DNA from: Dipetalonema caudispina | Lineage: Eukaryota; Nematoda; Chromadorea; Rhabditida; Onchocercidae | Direction of reading: 5' to 3' | DNA length: 28,347 nucleotides | Assembly (NCBI GenBank): GCA_013365325.1 | Contig: JABVXV010000542.1 | Location: 1-28,347, forward strand | In this document: one piece after another, positions 1-12,018 of the stretch | How the letters are laid out: each line of letters begins with the position of its first letter | How positions within the stretch are numbered: the first letter of the stretch is position 1 | The notes under the pieces: generated by a model | Databases searched by the model: none | The model's input: the letters and a program-made list of their open reading frames with translations, nothing else | What the model was told of the DNA's origin: nothing | Position numbers and translations under genes: made by a program

Positions 1-873
1 AATGAAACTTTTGTTGCAAACTACACAACTGTATAGCCCTATAAAATGGCATATGATTTTAAATATTGTGAATAAAAGAAACTTTTTCCTTCTAAAAATT
101 CACTTCCACGTTATATGTGTAGTAATTGCATGAGTACTTCATTTGCGGAAATCCCATTTTAGTAGTAATTTAGTGAGAACAAAACTTACTTGATAGTCTA
201 AAATACCAAAATTTGAAGCATTATTTTCCAGATTATCAACAAAATATTTTGAATGCTCAAGCAGCACAGAATTGTAATTTGTTTTTTCCAGCTGCTATGA
301 AATGTATTTCAATTCACTACAAATTTACTAATTTAGCCATATTTAATTAATATAACTGAAGCAAATTTTATCAACACATACATTTATACACACTTACTCA
401 TCAAATTTGAAAACTAAGTTTGGGAAAATAAGTATTAGTTTGAATAAGAGATTATAAATCTAGACAGAAGAAAAGTGTTGATGAAATCATTTTAGTATAT
501 ATAAATTAGTAAGATCAGTAATAGGAGATTCCAGTAATTCATATTCTCTGCTAATGAAAATCTATTACTAAAGGATCATCATGGAATCCAATGGTTGAAA
601 CATCGGAAAAAATTTAAAAAAAAATATTTTCCCAGCTAAAATGTTAAATTTCCAAGGAATGAGAGTGGTCGATTTTCAGTGAGTAATTGGAATCTAAATT
701 GTAACTCAAATTGTCACAAATTTCAAGATTTACCTAATTTTTGGGTTATTAATTGAGCTATAGATAATTCTTTATGATTTTTTAACAGTCATCTGAAAAT
801 CCAAAGATTGTAATGTTTTATATTCAAATATTTCTAATAAAGTCTTATTAGGAAATTTTTTCCATTACCTTTT
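1..873. other. AT-rich stretch with no recognisable gene
   Basis: I see no open frame with protein-family character, no RNA gene and no ordered repeat inside this stretch. Its first ~110 bases match the end of the window and are listed separately. A gene lying mostly outside the window could still contribute UTR or intron here. Confidence 0.5.
30..114 (+). repeat. Left copy of a diverged dispersed repeat
   Basis: Bases 30-69 align without gaps to 28272-28311 with 33 of 40 identities, sharing the core ATAAAATGGCATA. After a deletion of about 10 bases in the right copy, bases near 97-114 align again to 28329-28346 (13 of 18, all differences transitions). Same orientation, transition-rich differences and collinear blocks suggest an old dispersed element cut by both window edges. 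The family is unknown. Confidence 0.5.
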
Positions 874-1215
874 TTATAGCTTAATATATTTTTCAAAATT
901 CTCTGTTAATGAAACTATACCACTTTCTACTTTTTTCTTCTTAATTTTAAGTTTTTTCTTTAACTCAAAAACACTATCGTATTCATCACGAAAAGTTTTA
1001 TCAATTTGGATTTCGTAGTCAAATTGTTCCGGATAATATGAACCAATAAAAAGCAAATATCTGCCCGGTTGTATCATTCCGGAATGCCACAACTATTTTT
1101 CGTAATGTTGCTAGTGATGGCCATCAAGGCCGTCTTTAATAGTTCACGCGGTTTTACCATTTTCAAATTCGTCGCCAACTGCGAACTTCTTACTGAGTTC
1201 TTCTTGTTTTTATCG
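874..1215 (-). pseudogene. Possible decayed reading frame, family unknown
   Basis: On the minus strand one frame reads about 110 codons and is interrupted by three stops (one TGA, two TAG) between about 1098 and 1158. The open 3' part (72 codons, 1092-874) contains the protein-like run HSGMIQPGRYLLFIGSYYP and a lysine-rich segment, then ends in a stop. Upstream, in the same frame, are KKFAVGDEFENGKTA and TIKDGLDGHH on either side of the first stop. Each stop is one transition from Trp, Gln or Arg, as in a decaying gene. I do not recognise the family. It could also be a chance open frame, or a gene spliced in a way I did not find. Confidence 0.3.
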
Positions 1216-4200
1216 AATTACTTGTTAGTGCCGGGAAGATAATAAATGGCTGATAATATATCGACTTTTGGTTAAGTTCAAAGGTTATTATAGCAAATTT
1301 TAACTTTAACAATTGTCGTATATATCTATGAGATTATAGGGTAGGGCCATGTGAAAGTCATATTATTTTCTGTTAGATGATGTTAGTATGATCCCATTTC
1401 ATTGGTTACTTACCTGATATCTCAAAGAATTTCCTGGTATGAACTTAAATATATGTTATACATGACAAGCATGTTTGATGATTTTTTAGGATATGATTCT
1501 TTGTAATATGACACCGATCATTCATTGTAATGTTCCGAAATGATATCAAATCTGACAAAAGTATGTTACTTGGTTAGTGTCCATAACATTAGCAAATATG
1601 AATGTGTGCGCAAATAACCAAAGAGTTTGATGATGTAAGTGTGTTTAAATCTAACTTTGTTCACATCCAATCAAAACTATATGATATCAGTTGTAGGATT
1701 ACTTTTGCGAATGCAATATTCACTGAAAGTTATTATGGAAATGAAAACATGAAGAAGAAGAGGAATGTATAAAGATTAGAGAAGGCGTCGAGTTGAACGA
1801 TGACTGAAAAAATCACTTGAATTTAGAAGACAAAGGTTTGCAGTTTTTTAATCTCATACATTGAATGATATGAAATTTTTGAGTTAGATATAGGCTAAAT
1901 TATAGTCGGATTTATTAGGTCATAAAATGGGACTGTAATTGAAATGAAAAAGTTCAAAACATATGAATGTAAGCCATAAGGAAGTAAATATCAGTGAGAG
2001 TAACACTTATGGGAGTTATGGTAACATTTGGTGAAATATTTGGATTATCGGGACGATATCTGGAAGGAGTGAAGAGGAGAAATTAAGTTAATACGTGATT
2101 GAAGTGGTTTTATTCAAACTTCTCGTAATTTTGAAAAATGGAGAAGAATGGTAAGGAAAGCTATTGAATGGAAAGGGTACATTCCCAAAAACAGGAAACT
2201 TTAGAAATGATTTTCCTTCACTTGCGGAAACAATTGTTACCGGTGGAGGTTGAGAAAAAAAACTGACTGTTTTAATAAGTAGTAATGGTGTAACGTGAAT
2301 GAATAAATATCAAAAAAAAGAATGAAAGTAGTAGAGTAAACTTAATTGATGATTTATTTTCAGTATATAAGAAGAAAGTTGGGCGAAAGAGGACAGAAAT
2401 TGTCATGGATGAGAAATTGAGTGTTGAAAATTATAATTAATGGTTACTATCCTCTCAAATGAATGTCGTTCCAGTCATGTTTATTATAATTATATAGCGT
2501 TGTTTGTGAACTGTGTTACGAAACATCCTTCTTGCTCTCTTCGGTGGAGATCATTGTGTATCAAGAAATTGCTGTTTGCTGTTGATAGGATCCGTACGGT
2601 CATCCAAATTAAACAAAATGTCAAAGTAAAGGAATTTACTGATTAAGAGGATTTCGTAGGAAAGGGATAGAGGAAATAACTTGAAATCTCATATTAACTC
2701 TTGAATATTGCTCCCTGAAGTTTGGCTATACGATTAACCGAGCTTTATTATTTCTACTTAGTGCAACACTCGGAATTAACTTGGCTGATAGATCTATTCT
2801 ATCAAGTAATACTGTTATCTAAGCTCTACATTCTTTACTTAATTATGTTCGAGATATTAATTCAGGGTCATTGATGAATAATGCTGTTTACACGCGTAAT
2901 TTATTTTTGTAGCGTCATCTATCAATGAATGCTAAAAGGAAATGTTAAGGACTCAACAACAGATTTTCTTCAAATATTGGCAGTTCTAAAAAAATCTCCC
3001 TCAATAAAGAATTCTTAAAATGTAATATGCGGAGCAAGAGCAACATCGTCGGTAGTGCAGCTGAAATTTCTTTCATCTGTGACATCTACAACAACGGCAA
3101 GAAAGAAAAACAGACTAGAAATTCATCGAACTTATTACTATCAATGGGTTTCACGTTAAGAATGGTAACGAAGATTAATATTTATAGCTTAGAAACAAAA
3201 CTGAAAAAGTATGGTTTGTGAAGGAAACAGTTACACTGCAATATGCGCTTTATTAGTATGAGGTTCTATACTGCAATAGATTTTTCCTCAATTTATTTCA
3301 TATTGAAAGCGAAGCATATTTGATTTGGAATTTGTAAGAGTTTACTCCCTTTACAAGTTTCGAAATTCAGGACTGTTACCTGTTAGTTCAACAAAAGATG
3401 CGTCGGGCATTCACACTTTGGAAAAACTTCATTCCAACATTAAATTAGAAGGTTAGTTTTCGATATTTAAATATGAAAAATACCAACAAAAGGAGGAGCT
3501 TAAAATACAGCAGTACAGAGTAACCTATTTTTGCCACTCCAGGTAATGTTTTTATTTTTTGATATTCAGTTTTATGCTGCAAACATGTTTCAGTTTTCTG
3601 GCATTATTAAAATGAAGATCTGTTACATATTCTGCTCAATTTATAGTATTCCTAGATGTTGCGTTCTAGGAACAATTTTAGATATATAGATATGTATATT
3701 TCGGTTAGTAATTTTTATAAATTTTTATGCTTATTTCAGGTCTCAGTGTTCATTTTAGCTTTTTTTTTCTTTTATTTATTTTTTTTTCTTTTTTTCTGTC
3801 CAGTTCCGTTGCTATTTTTTGTTGGGAGCTACGGTTGATTTCGATTTTTCAAATTTTCAGTTAAGATTCTACTTGCAACAACTGAGATATCTTCTATTCA
3901 AAATCATAAAAACCTGAACATTTTGCGCTTTTTGCTGAAACGTTTTGAAAATTTGTGTGATTGATTTTAGGGAAAGTTTATCCATGATCCAAGGATTAGA
4001 CAAAATTTAAAGGAAATGTACAAACACGTTAGTGATAAGTGACTGTTTGTGCGAGTAGTTTACTTTAGCAATTCTGAATAAATAAATGCAATAATGAGAT
4101 CTGAAATAATTGGAAACATACCTGAAAAGCAAAATTTTGAGAAAACGGCTAGAAACTGATTATTCTATCGTTTTAACTTTCCAACTAATATTACTTCTGG

Positions 4201-5550
4201 ATGAATATTCGCGTAATGAGGCGGAAAATTTTAACTTAGCTAATATAAAAGCTCTTGGTTTTGGTGAAATTTCATTTGATTAAAACAAGCTTGGATTAAA
4301 AGTCTTTTGCTCATCACCCAAATAATTGTTACGAAATTGGAATTTGCGGAAATTCATCTGTCTTATCTCAGCCTAATAGTTTATGGTAAAATCTCATTCG
4401 GTTGGATGCAGAATAAGATGATTATTGTTAGTAAGAACAACAATTGTAAAAAAACTTATTTGTGGATGTCATTACTATTATTAACTATCTTCAAACTCCC
4501 TTAGAGTTACATTTTAGACCGCGATTTCAGGTAAAAATTCTCCAAGATGCTAATGGTTTTCGAAGAATTTATTTCAATAATACAGCTGAGCTTAAGATTA
4601 TTCATATCCCTTGCACTTGTATAGTCAACAATTGTCGTTTTTTCTTTAGATTGCATGTGAAAAAGGATTTATGTAAAGTTACTACTTCTGCTGTGGGAAA
4701 AAAAATGGGAAAACAAAATTTCATATTTAATGCGATCTGTTCTTACAACAAACGCTGAATTTACCGCCAGATAGATTAATTAATGAGCAAACATATATGT
4801 CTACTGATGGGAAGTTTTTTAGCCCTACCTTCAGGTAAATGAATGTTATATAATAATTTCTTCTATTAAATGTTTGTTCATTTCTTATATCAGCTTATTT
4901 TTCTTAATTATGAGCGGAAAGCATTCGGAACGATGCGAAAATCTTTAAGGTTAATTCTTCTGTGCATTCAGTTATTTGAGCTGACTCTAGTTTTTTCACT
5001 CTTTAAGGTAGCTCTTTGATTAATGACGAAATGGGTCGAAAGCTTGTCGGGCAGTTGTTTTCTGTAAAGTTTACTCATTGGGCAATTGCTTTTCGTACGC
5101 ATTTCTTTGAATTTTGATTTGAAATGCTAAAAGGTCCGTGTTAACGTCTTTTTCGGTAATATGCTATTTCTGTATGTTTTATCCGACAAATCGGTGTGAT
5201 AACAATTAAATATTGGAGACAGTTTGTCGTTCATGATTGAACCATTTATTCAAATTTATATTTAGAGACTTCCAGAAAATGGATGGTAGCTCAACTAAAT
5301 TTAAGAGCTACGATGAAATATACATATAGACAATTTGAAGAATTTCTGTCAATTTGTCCTTACCTACTTGAATAATTCTTTGTTTCTTTAATCACAAAAT
5401 TTAGAAAAAATTTTTGTGTTGGTTTGTCGACATTGATTTCGTGCTTTGTGATGTTGAATTTTTAAGCAGTACTATTTGCATCGCGTTTCGTTGTATTACT
5501 ATCGCTTACCGTTTTGGAAATCAATCACCTCATTACTTTATTCATTTTTT
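1216..5550. other. Unresolved 4.3-kb region with scattered coding-like fragments
   Basis: No complete gene model could be supported. Three fragments look more protein-like than the background. (1) 2050-2212 (+) is a frame with two internal TGA codons ending in FEKWRRMVRKAIEWKGYIP. (2) 3371-3451 (+) is an 81-base open block bounded by AAATTCAG and GTTAGT. (3) 4462-4758 (+) is a 98-codon open frame containing a Cys-Thr-Cys motif. Bases 1740-2420 are purine-rich on the + strand, and 3755-3802 is a pyrimidine tract ending in CTGTCCAG, a strong-looking acceptor. These may be remnants of dead genes, or exons of a gene whose other exons I cannot place. Confidence 0.35.
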
Positions 5551-5557
5551 GATTCAG
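5551..5557 (+). promoter_or_regulatory. Probable trans-splice acceptor of the cyclin gene
   Basis: GATTCAG after a TTCATTTTTT tract lies six bases before the ATG at 5564. An acceptor this close to the start, with no credible upstream exon, is what spliced-leader trans-splicing produces in nematodes. It also argues against the in-frame upstream ATG at 5414, whose extra 50 residues are hydrophobic and unlike cyclin N-termini. Confidence 0.55.
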
Positions 5558-5563
5558 GTAGAA

Positions 5564-8500
5564 ATGTTGAGACGTAGTCAGAACAGCATCGGAAATGAAA
5601 ACATCCCTATAAAAATATCTGGAAGATCGACATCCGCAAATGACGAAAGGGGAATATCGCAGGAAAAACTGAGCGAAAATTCACTGCAGGTTATTATGAA
5701 ATTTATGATGAGTACATGAAAATTTATGATTCATGTGAACAGTTCAAAAAAGGAAACAACTTTAAAAAATTCGTTTGTTTATTACATAGTTAGTCTTACT
5801 ATATACTTTCCTTTTAAATGTAAGATGATCATAAGCGAGATTCAAAGATTTAATCATAACGATTTAATTTCACATCTTTTCATTCTCATGCCTCTTGAAG
5901 GAGGACAGGAATGATTCTGGGGATTGTATAACTAAATTTTAATCCATCGAAACAGAACAGAGAGCAAGTTACTGAAAGTCTTCAACTGGAAAATTTCCGG
6001 ATGCTCTATTCTGTCTCATATGTTATTTTGACTTTATTTTAGACTATTTTAACCGCAGCACAAATTCCTAATTATGTAAAACCTGAAATGAAAGTTAATA
6101 TTATATCTGACTCATTGTCGTGCGTGTCTCTGACAAATTTCTATTTGCGCAAGATCTTATCCTTTTTTATTTCTAACTAGTGTCATGACCAAATTTTTTC
6201 GCATTACTAGAAATATAGTTGTATTTTGTAGAGGGAGTTAAACAATGTTGTTATCTCTAGTAAAGTGATGGCTTGATTTAACTTAAACTGGATCTGGTTA
6301 TCATGTCAGTAGAGTGAGGGAGTAAGTTGACTTATGCATCACTCATTACTAGAGCAAAAAAGTAAGACAAATTCATTACTCGTCTTTAAAATAAAGAAAT
6401 AAGTAAAAACGATTACCGACTAGTGCTCTATCACTTTCGCATCTATTTTGACTGATTTTGCCCCTTGAGGCAAATAACTGTATCTGTCTTTCACATAGTC
6501 TAGAGATATTTGTATTAGGACTGTTGGGACGAGGAAGATGTTTAATGCCTAACCACAGCTAAAATATTAATATGTTATATAAATGGCTAAGAAATCATGG
6601 AAAGTTAGATAACTTCAATATTTTAGCGATTTGGAAATATGGCAAGCGGAATTTTGGGGAAAAACGGAAACGATGCGAGGGAAGGAATACAAATACGAAG
6701 ACCTGCATTGGCAGATATGAAGAACGTCGTAATAAATGAAGGTAATAGGAAAACTGACAAAGATGGAGATGAAAGCAAATTTTCGTTACTCACTAATGAA
6801 TTGCGCCGATCTTTTTCGGCATCACCAAAACGCGTACGGACGAAGTCATCGGAGGAAAAGCAATCCGAATCTGGTATTGCCTTACACAAGGTAAAATATT
6901 AATTAGAAATTGAAAGCATGTTTAAAGTTAATTAACATTTTTTCTTTTTTTCAAGTAATGTTTTTTTTTTACCACTTTGCATCTGAAAATTCTTTAATAT
7001 ATTATGCACAGCTAATTCTTTATATATCTGACCATCAATACCAAGAGTATTAGCTTCAGTTAGAAGCACTACAGACTGAAGCACTATAAGAATGGCGTAA
7101 ACGTAAATAAGAAACCAAATATATCTTATGAAATTTCAGGTGTGAATAATTTTAGCTTTTCTATGTTCAGATTTTGCGTCTGTGCTATTCTTAAAAAAAC
7201 CACCGCAACAAAATCATACTGTAAGGAACAGTAGGTATTTGTCATATGGAAAAAAAGAAAAAACTTATTTACTAATTGGCGGTCTTTTATTTTTTTCAAA
7301 CAAATTTGTCCAATATTTTTTGCTAAAGCTAAATTTCAAGTTTACACTGAGTTTTTGTGATTAGATTCTCAAGTTCAGAACTACAATTGTCTATATCTAC
7401 ACTTCGTTACTTTTAGGGTTTGGCAGAGCTCGTACCAATCATAACGAATGTAGGTATGAAACTCCGCAGCCGGCATATTTTAACATCTCATGCGATTCCA
7501 TCTGGTCAATATTTGAAACTGAAGCCAACTTCTAACGAAACAGCTTCGCGAGCTTCTACCGTCCAGCCGGAACCAAAGAGCGAGAAGTTGCTAAAACCGT
7601 TACCGTTTTGTAATGGGAAGCGTACTTTTGACGACACATTCAATAACGAAGTGGTGTACTGCGAACAGTATGCAGATGATAACTGGGATTATTTGTTTTA
7701 TATCGAGAATAAAGGAGTTGTACCATCCAATTTCTTGCACGGATCGAGGGTATGTTCGTTTTAAGTACATGAAGGAGAACACTATAATTAAACTAGTTAT
7801 GTGTACTTAAAAATTCGATAAAGTGAGACATTGTGATCAGCTGAGAATTTTACGAGTCAAATCATCCATTATTTTTGGATTGTTTTTCAAATATATATTG
7901 GTGGTTTTTATTACAAGCCTGTGTTATGAAATTTTCGCTCGAAAACGTTAAATGGAATTTTTGTAAATATGATAAGCATGCACAAGCTATGCTTATGCTT
8001 CCTGGCAATTGCTAGAATTTTTCGATATTGGGTATAGCATGTCACGTGTCGGTGGAGCACCAACTACAATTTGACTGAAGCATTTGATAAAAACCAGTTT
8101 ACTAATTTTTGTTGGCACATTGGTCTAAGGTTCAATAGAAGTCGTTGATCAGTCAGTTTTATATTTAACGCATTTTACCTGTCGATTAATGATGCATCTT
8201 TTTACGAATGCTTTTTTCATTTTCAGATTACACCGAGAAATCGGATGACTACAATAGATTGGATTACTCGCATGCAAATTACTTTCAAGTTGCTGCCAGA
8301 GACACAGTTAACTACGGTTAACCTTTTCGACCGTTGTTTGATGGCACGACGCTTTACACTTGAAAAGGTTCCGTTAAGTTTTGTTCGCTAGAAACGAAAA
8401 TTGAAATTTGACACAAGATAAAGAATTTAAGGGAAAGCTCTTGGCATTAACCTAGGAATCAAGGAAATAGGATTATCATAAGGAATTTGGAAACAAATAT

Positions 8501-10034
8501 GGATGTATGTTGGCACGGATTACTTTAAAGTTTCCCAGTTTATTTAATAAATTACCCTAAATTATTTGACTTATTCAAGAAATAATGAACTGCATGCTCA
8601 TTTATCATTCATTTGTGTTATCATTGTCTTTCTTGTTTGATTTTTTTAAAGTTCCGGTACTTCCAGAAAGAAATTCAACTGATTTCTTTGGGCTGTGCTG
8701 TTGTAGCAGCCAAGTATGAAGAAATTTATCCACCAGAAATATCTGAATATCTCAACTCTTGTGGCAATACGAAGCAAGAGATCGTACGTGCGGAAATTAA
8801 TGTAAACCGTTTTTATATCAATAACTTTTTTAAATAATTAACTTGCGGAGTAATTAGTCTTTGAACTCTCTGCATTGCTAAATGATTAGTCGGCTATGTA
8901 TCAGAAACATGAACATTTCAAGGGAAGCTCAAAATGCCGGAATATCTGTCGTTCTTCTTAATTCATCTGTTCTAATTAATTGAACTTCCTGAGTTTTTGC
9001 GAAAATTTTGTGTCTTGCCTAAGTACAAACTATATTCTTCTAGAAGTGGTAAATTTTGCTGATGATTAACTCATTTATTTACCTATTTGGAGTCTTTCAC
9101 CGTAGTATTTTTTACCTAATGTATTTCATTTCTCGATAGTTTAATTCTACTAATACTTTCAATTCCTGAAGTTTACATCTCTTAAGTATGGAGAGACAGA
9201 GCATGTCGTAAGCTATTTCATTTTTCAAACAACAACATAAGTCATTGAAATATTTATTTCAATACAGAATCTTATCGTTTCGCAATAAGAATTGCATTGA
9301 TTTGAAATGATCCAAATTTATGGGCATATGGACATCTTTCTATTTCTGTCGTAAATTATTCTCATTACCATTCAGGTGTTACATCTCTTGAATTTCGATC
9401 TGAAATATCCTCGTGCCATCCAGTTCATCCGTCGTCTCACGGAACATTACGATCTTAGCGTTCATACGTTGGCTAAAGCTATTAGTGAAATAGCATCGTA
9501 CGATTATAACACATGTTGTATGAAACCGTCGGTTATTGCCGCCATTGCAGTATTTATTGCAGCAGCATTGGAAGAAGTCGAATTTCCGGAAAAGTTGCAT
9601 CGTTTAGCGAGGTATATACACTGATTGGTACTGTAATGTCAAGATAGTTTTCAGGCTGTTTTTTGGGGAGAGCTGGAAGAGGGGATCAACTACTTGCATA
9701 TCAATTTTTTATATATCATTGCGACATTTTCTTCGTTAATTTTTTAATGAAAATCGATTGTTTCCTTTACGATGCTCAATGTTTCGGTTATTAAGCTATT
9801 TTGCCGATTTGAAAAGATTATTTGGTGAATTCAATACTAAATTAACGAAATTTCAGAGTACCAAAAGCAGAAGCCGAACGGTTAGCGCCTATATTTGCAT
9901 CAGCCATATTGGAATTGATTAGAAATGGAAAAAGTTATAGTGCCATCTACAAGCGATTGTGCGCCCAAAGACGAATAGTTTTTACCAATAAGCATATTGC
10001 CTATTTAGCTTCACTTGTGAACAAAAGTTATTGA
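5564..10034 (+). CDS. B-type (G2/mitotic) cyclin, seven exons, 470 aa
   Basis: This is a regulatory subunit for a CDK1-type kinase, needed for entry into mitosis and destroyed through the anaphase-promoting complex. Exons: 5564-5689, 6627-6890, 7417-7749, 8227-8367, 8667-8801, 9376-9611 and 9857-10034. The first five junctions are phase 0 and the last is phase 2. Residues 67-75, RPALADMKN, form a textbook destruction box (RxxLxxxxN). The linker to about residue 220 is low in conservation. WDYLFYIENKG (about 218-228) aligns to the helix before the cyclin box. The N-terminal cyclin fold (about 242-350) keeps D252-W253, AAKYEEIYPPEI with K304, and E331 in RAE, matching the CDK-contacting Lys/Glu pair of cyclin A. 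The C-terminal fold (about 352-470) keeps FDLKYPRAIQFIRR and LAKAISEIASYDYN. The docking patch, normally MRAILVDW, is NRMTTIDW here. The exon 4 donor (GTTCCG) is weak but gives the right alignment. The B subtype rests on similarity read by eye. Confidence 0.9.
7053..7082. repeat. Inverted repeat in cyclin intron 2
   Basis: GCTTCAGT (7053-7060) and ACTGAAGC (7075-7082) are perfect 8-base inverted arms around a 14-base loop. The segment AGAAGCACTA inside the loop is partly repeated just downstream as TGAAGCACTA. It could fold in the pre-mRNA; no function is known. Confidence 0.4.
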
Positions 10035-12018
10035 TTTCAAAATATCGTTATAACTTTTTTTTTTTCATCATTTGATTGAATTCATTATGGAAAAAATCAG
10101 CTGTTCTTGTTTCTAGCATGTAAGTAAATTACTTCTACTTCCTATCTTTTTTACTCTAACACACAAATTAAGTTTCTGACATACAATTAACCTATTATAC
10201 TTTAATGTACAAGTCAATTACTGCCATTTTGCGTTTACTCTTCAATTATTTAAGATTTACTGTTTGTCTGCTCGCATATGTTTCTCTTCTCATTCAAGAG
10301 TTATTCAGTTACTATTTTATGTCTTTACAGTTATTATCCCAATATGCTTGAATTAACAAAAGAAATTATGGAAGAAAGCGTTCTAGCTTTCATGCGAGTT
10401 AAGTTGTTGTATTTTTTGAAAAGTTCTCGAAATCCTTTGTCACTAATTTGCACAATGTTTGCAAGTACAGAAAATTGAAATTTCGAAATTCTCCGTTACT
10501 TTGCTGTTATAAACTGGAATATTTGAACGCTTTTGCAAGTTTTTGATTCATAATTGATTTTTTTTATATACTCCAATAATCTTTTGATATTAGCATTATC
10601 TCTTGGTTGAAAATTACAATGTATTATGAACATAAAAATTCATCCGATTTTGACTTCGTTTTACTGTCTGTTACCAATGTTGACATATGGTATACCGCCT
10701 TATGCTATGTTTATTAGTTCATGTTTCTCTAATTTCGAGCATTCACGAAAGACGATGCACTATTTCGAGTTCTAAAAGAGGAATGTTATTTCATATTTCA
10801 AAGAAAAATATCTGTCATGAACCTCATCTATTAACATGGTTGTAACATTGGAGAATGAAGTAGCACCATGTTTTGAAACACATTTCTGAGCTTCCACATC
10901 CATTATTACGAATACTATAATTTCTTTAAACCATATTTTCACATTAACTTTTACTGTCACTTTTTGTTAGCATTTTTTTTTTTTTTTGAACAATTTCAGC
11001 TAATGCTTTGCTAATGTTGCAAAAGTTAACGTTTGAAATCGAAATAATTTTTGTATTTCGAAGTTTACTTAGAAATGTTTAACATTGCGCATTAGTAAAA
11101 ATTTCGAAAATTATTAAGATTCCATTCTTTCCACTGTCTTTTTTTGTTTCGAAAAAAAGATTTTTCATTTTTCATTTGAGAATTTAAATAAACGATCCTC
11201 GACTCCTAAAATAATAGTGTTTTAATTTTGAAATGATGAATTATTACTACTCATTGCTTTCTTTTATTTTTTTAGTTTTTATGTAAATTGGAAGTCTATT
11301 TACATTTATCTACGGATTGACAGGGATCAGCATCATCTTTTACAAGTCATATAAGCATCGTCAGATATAAGTGGGAAAAATGTTTTCTTTTCCTTGCATT
11401 TATAACTTGTATTTCTTTCAAGCATTTCGATCCCACATTATTTGTTTGTGAATTTTGATGCATATTTGAAAAATTATCTCCAATTTATTGGTCTTTTAAA
11501 TCTTTAAGCGATAAACATTTCTGTCTATATTTTTGTCTGTAATCATTTATGGACGTTTTTCATGAGATCGATAAATGCTTTAAACGAGAAAAAAATTTTG
11601 AGCATTATGTATTGCTTGTTTACATGTATATTATATTGTGAGGATGAAATAAATGAATTAATTTAAGATCAGTAATTGAAGGTATTTGGGATATTCATAG
11701 TTCAATAATGTATTACTAGATTATGAGGTAGGCTTGAAATCGATTAAAGCAAGTTTCAAATTTGCACTTATGTTGAAGTTACTGTTGCATTTGTTGGATC
11801 AATTTTGGAGGATCATGATTGTTTGAGTTTGGTTTCGGATGATTCACTTTAGATACTTCAATTTTTGATTCTCGGGTTACAGTTTCAGATTCTCGCCGTG
11901 GATACTTTTTACGAAATCACCACATTTCATTAATCATTTCCCTAGTGTTACTACAACGTCGCATCAGCAACTTTCAAATTATTCATATGTTTTCTCATAA
12001 ATATTCCCGGAATTGGTT
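10035..12018. other. Intergenic region between cyclin and NAA38 genes
   Basis: About 2 kb with frequent stops in all frames. It should contain the cyclin 3' UTR. The first + strand AATAAA I find is at 11187-11192, over 1.1 kb from the stop, so a variant signal nearer the gene is more likely. A minus-strand open frame at 10960-10772 holds a helicase-motif-like sequence, described as a finding. The spacing is too long to argue for a conventional nematode operon. Confidence 0.5.

Noticed and set aside
5414..5563. Upstream in-frame ATG for the cyclin
   Set aside because: The extra 50 residues are hydrophobic and Cys-rich, and a clear acceptor lies six bases before the ATG at 5564.
6623..6889. 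Minus-strand 88-codon open frame
   Set aside because: It is the antisense shadow of cyclin exon 2, which has a family-matching product in the + frame.
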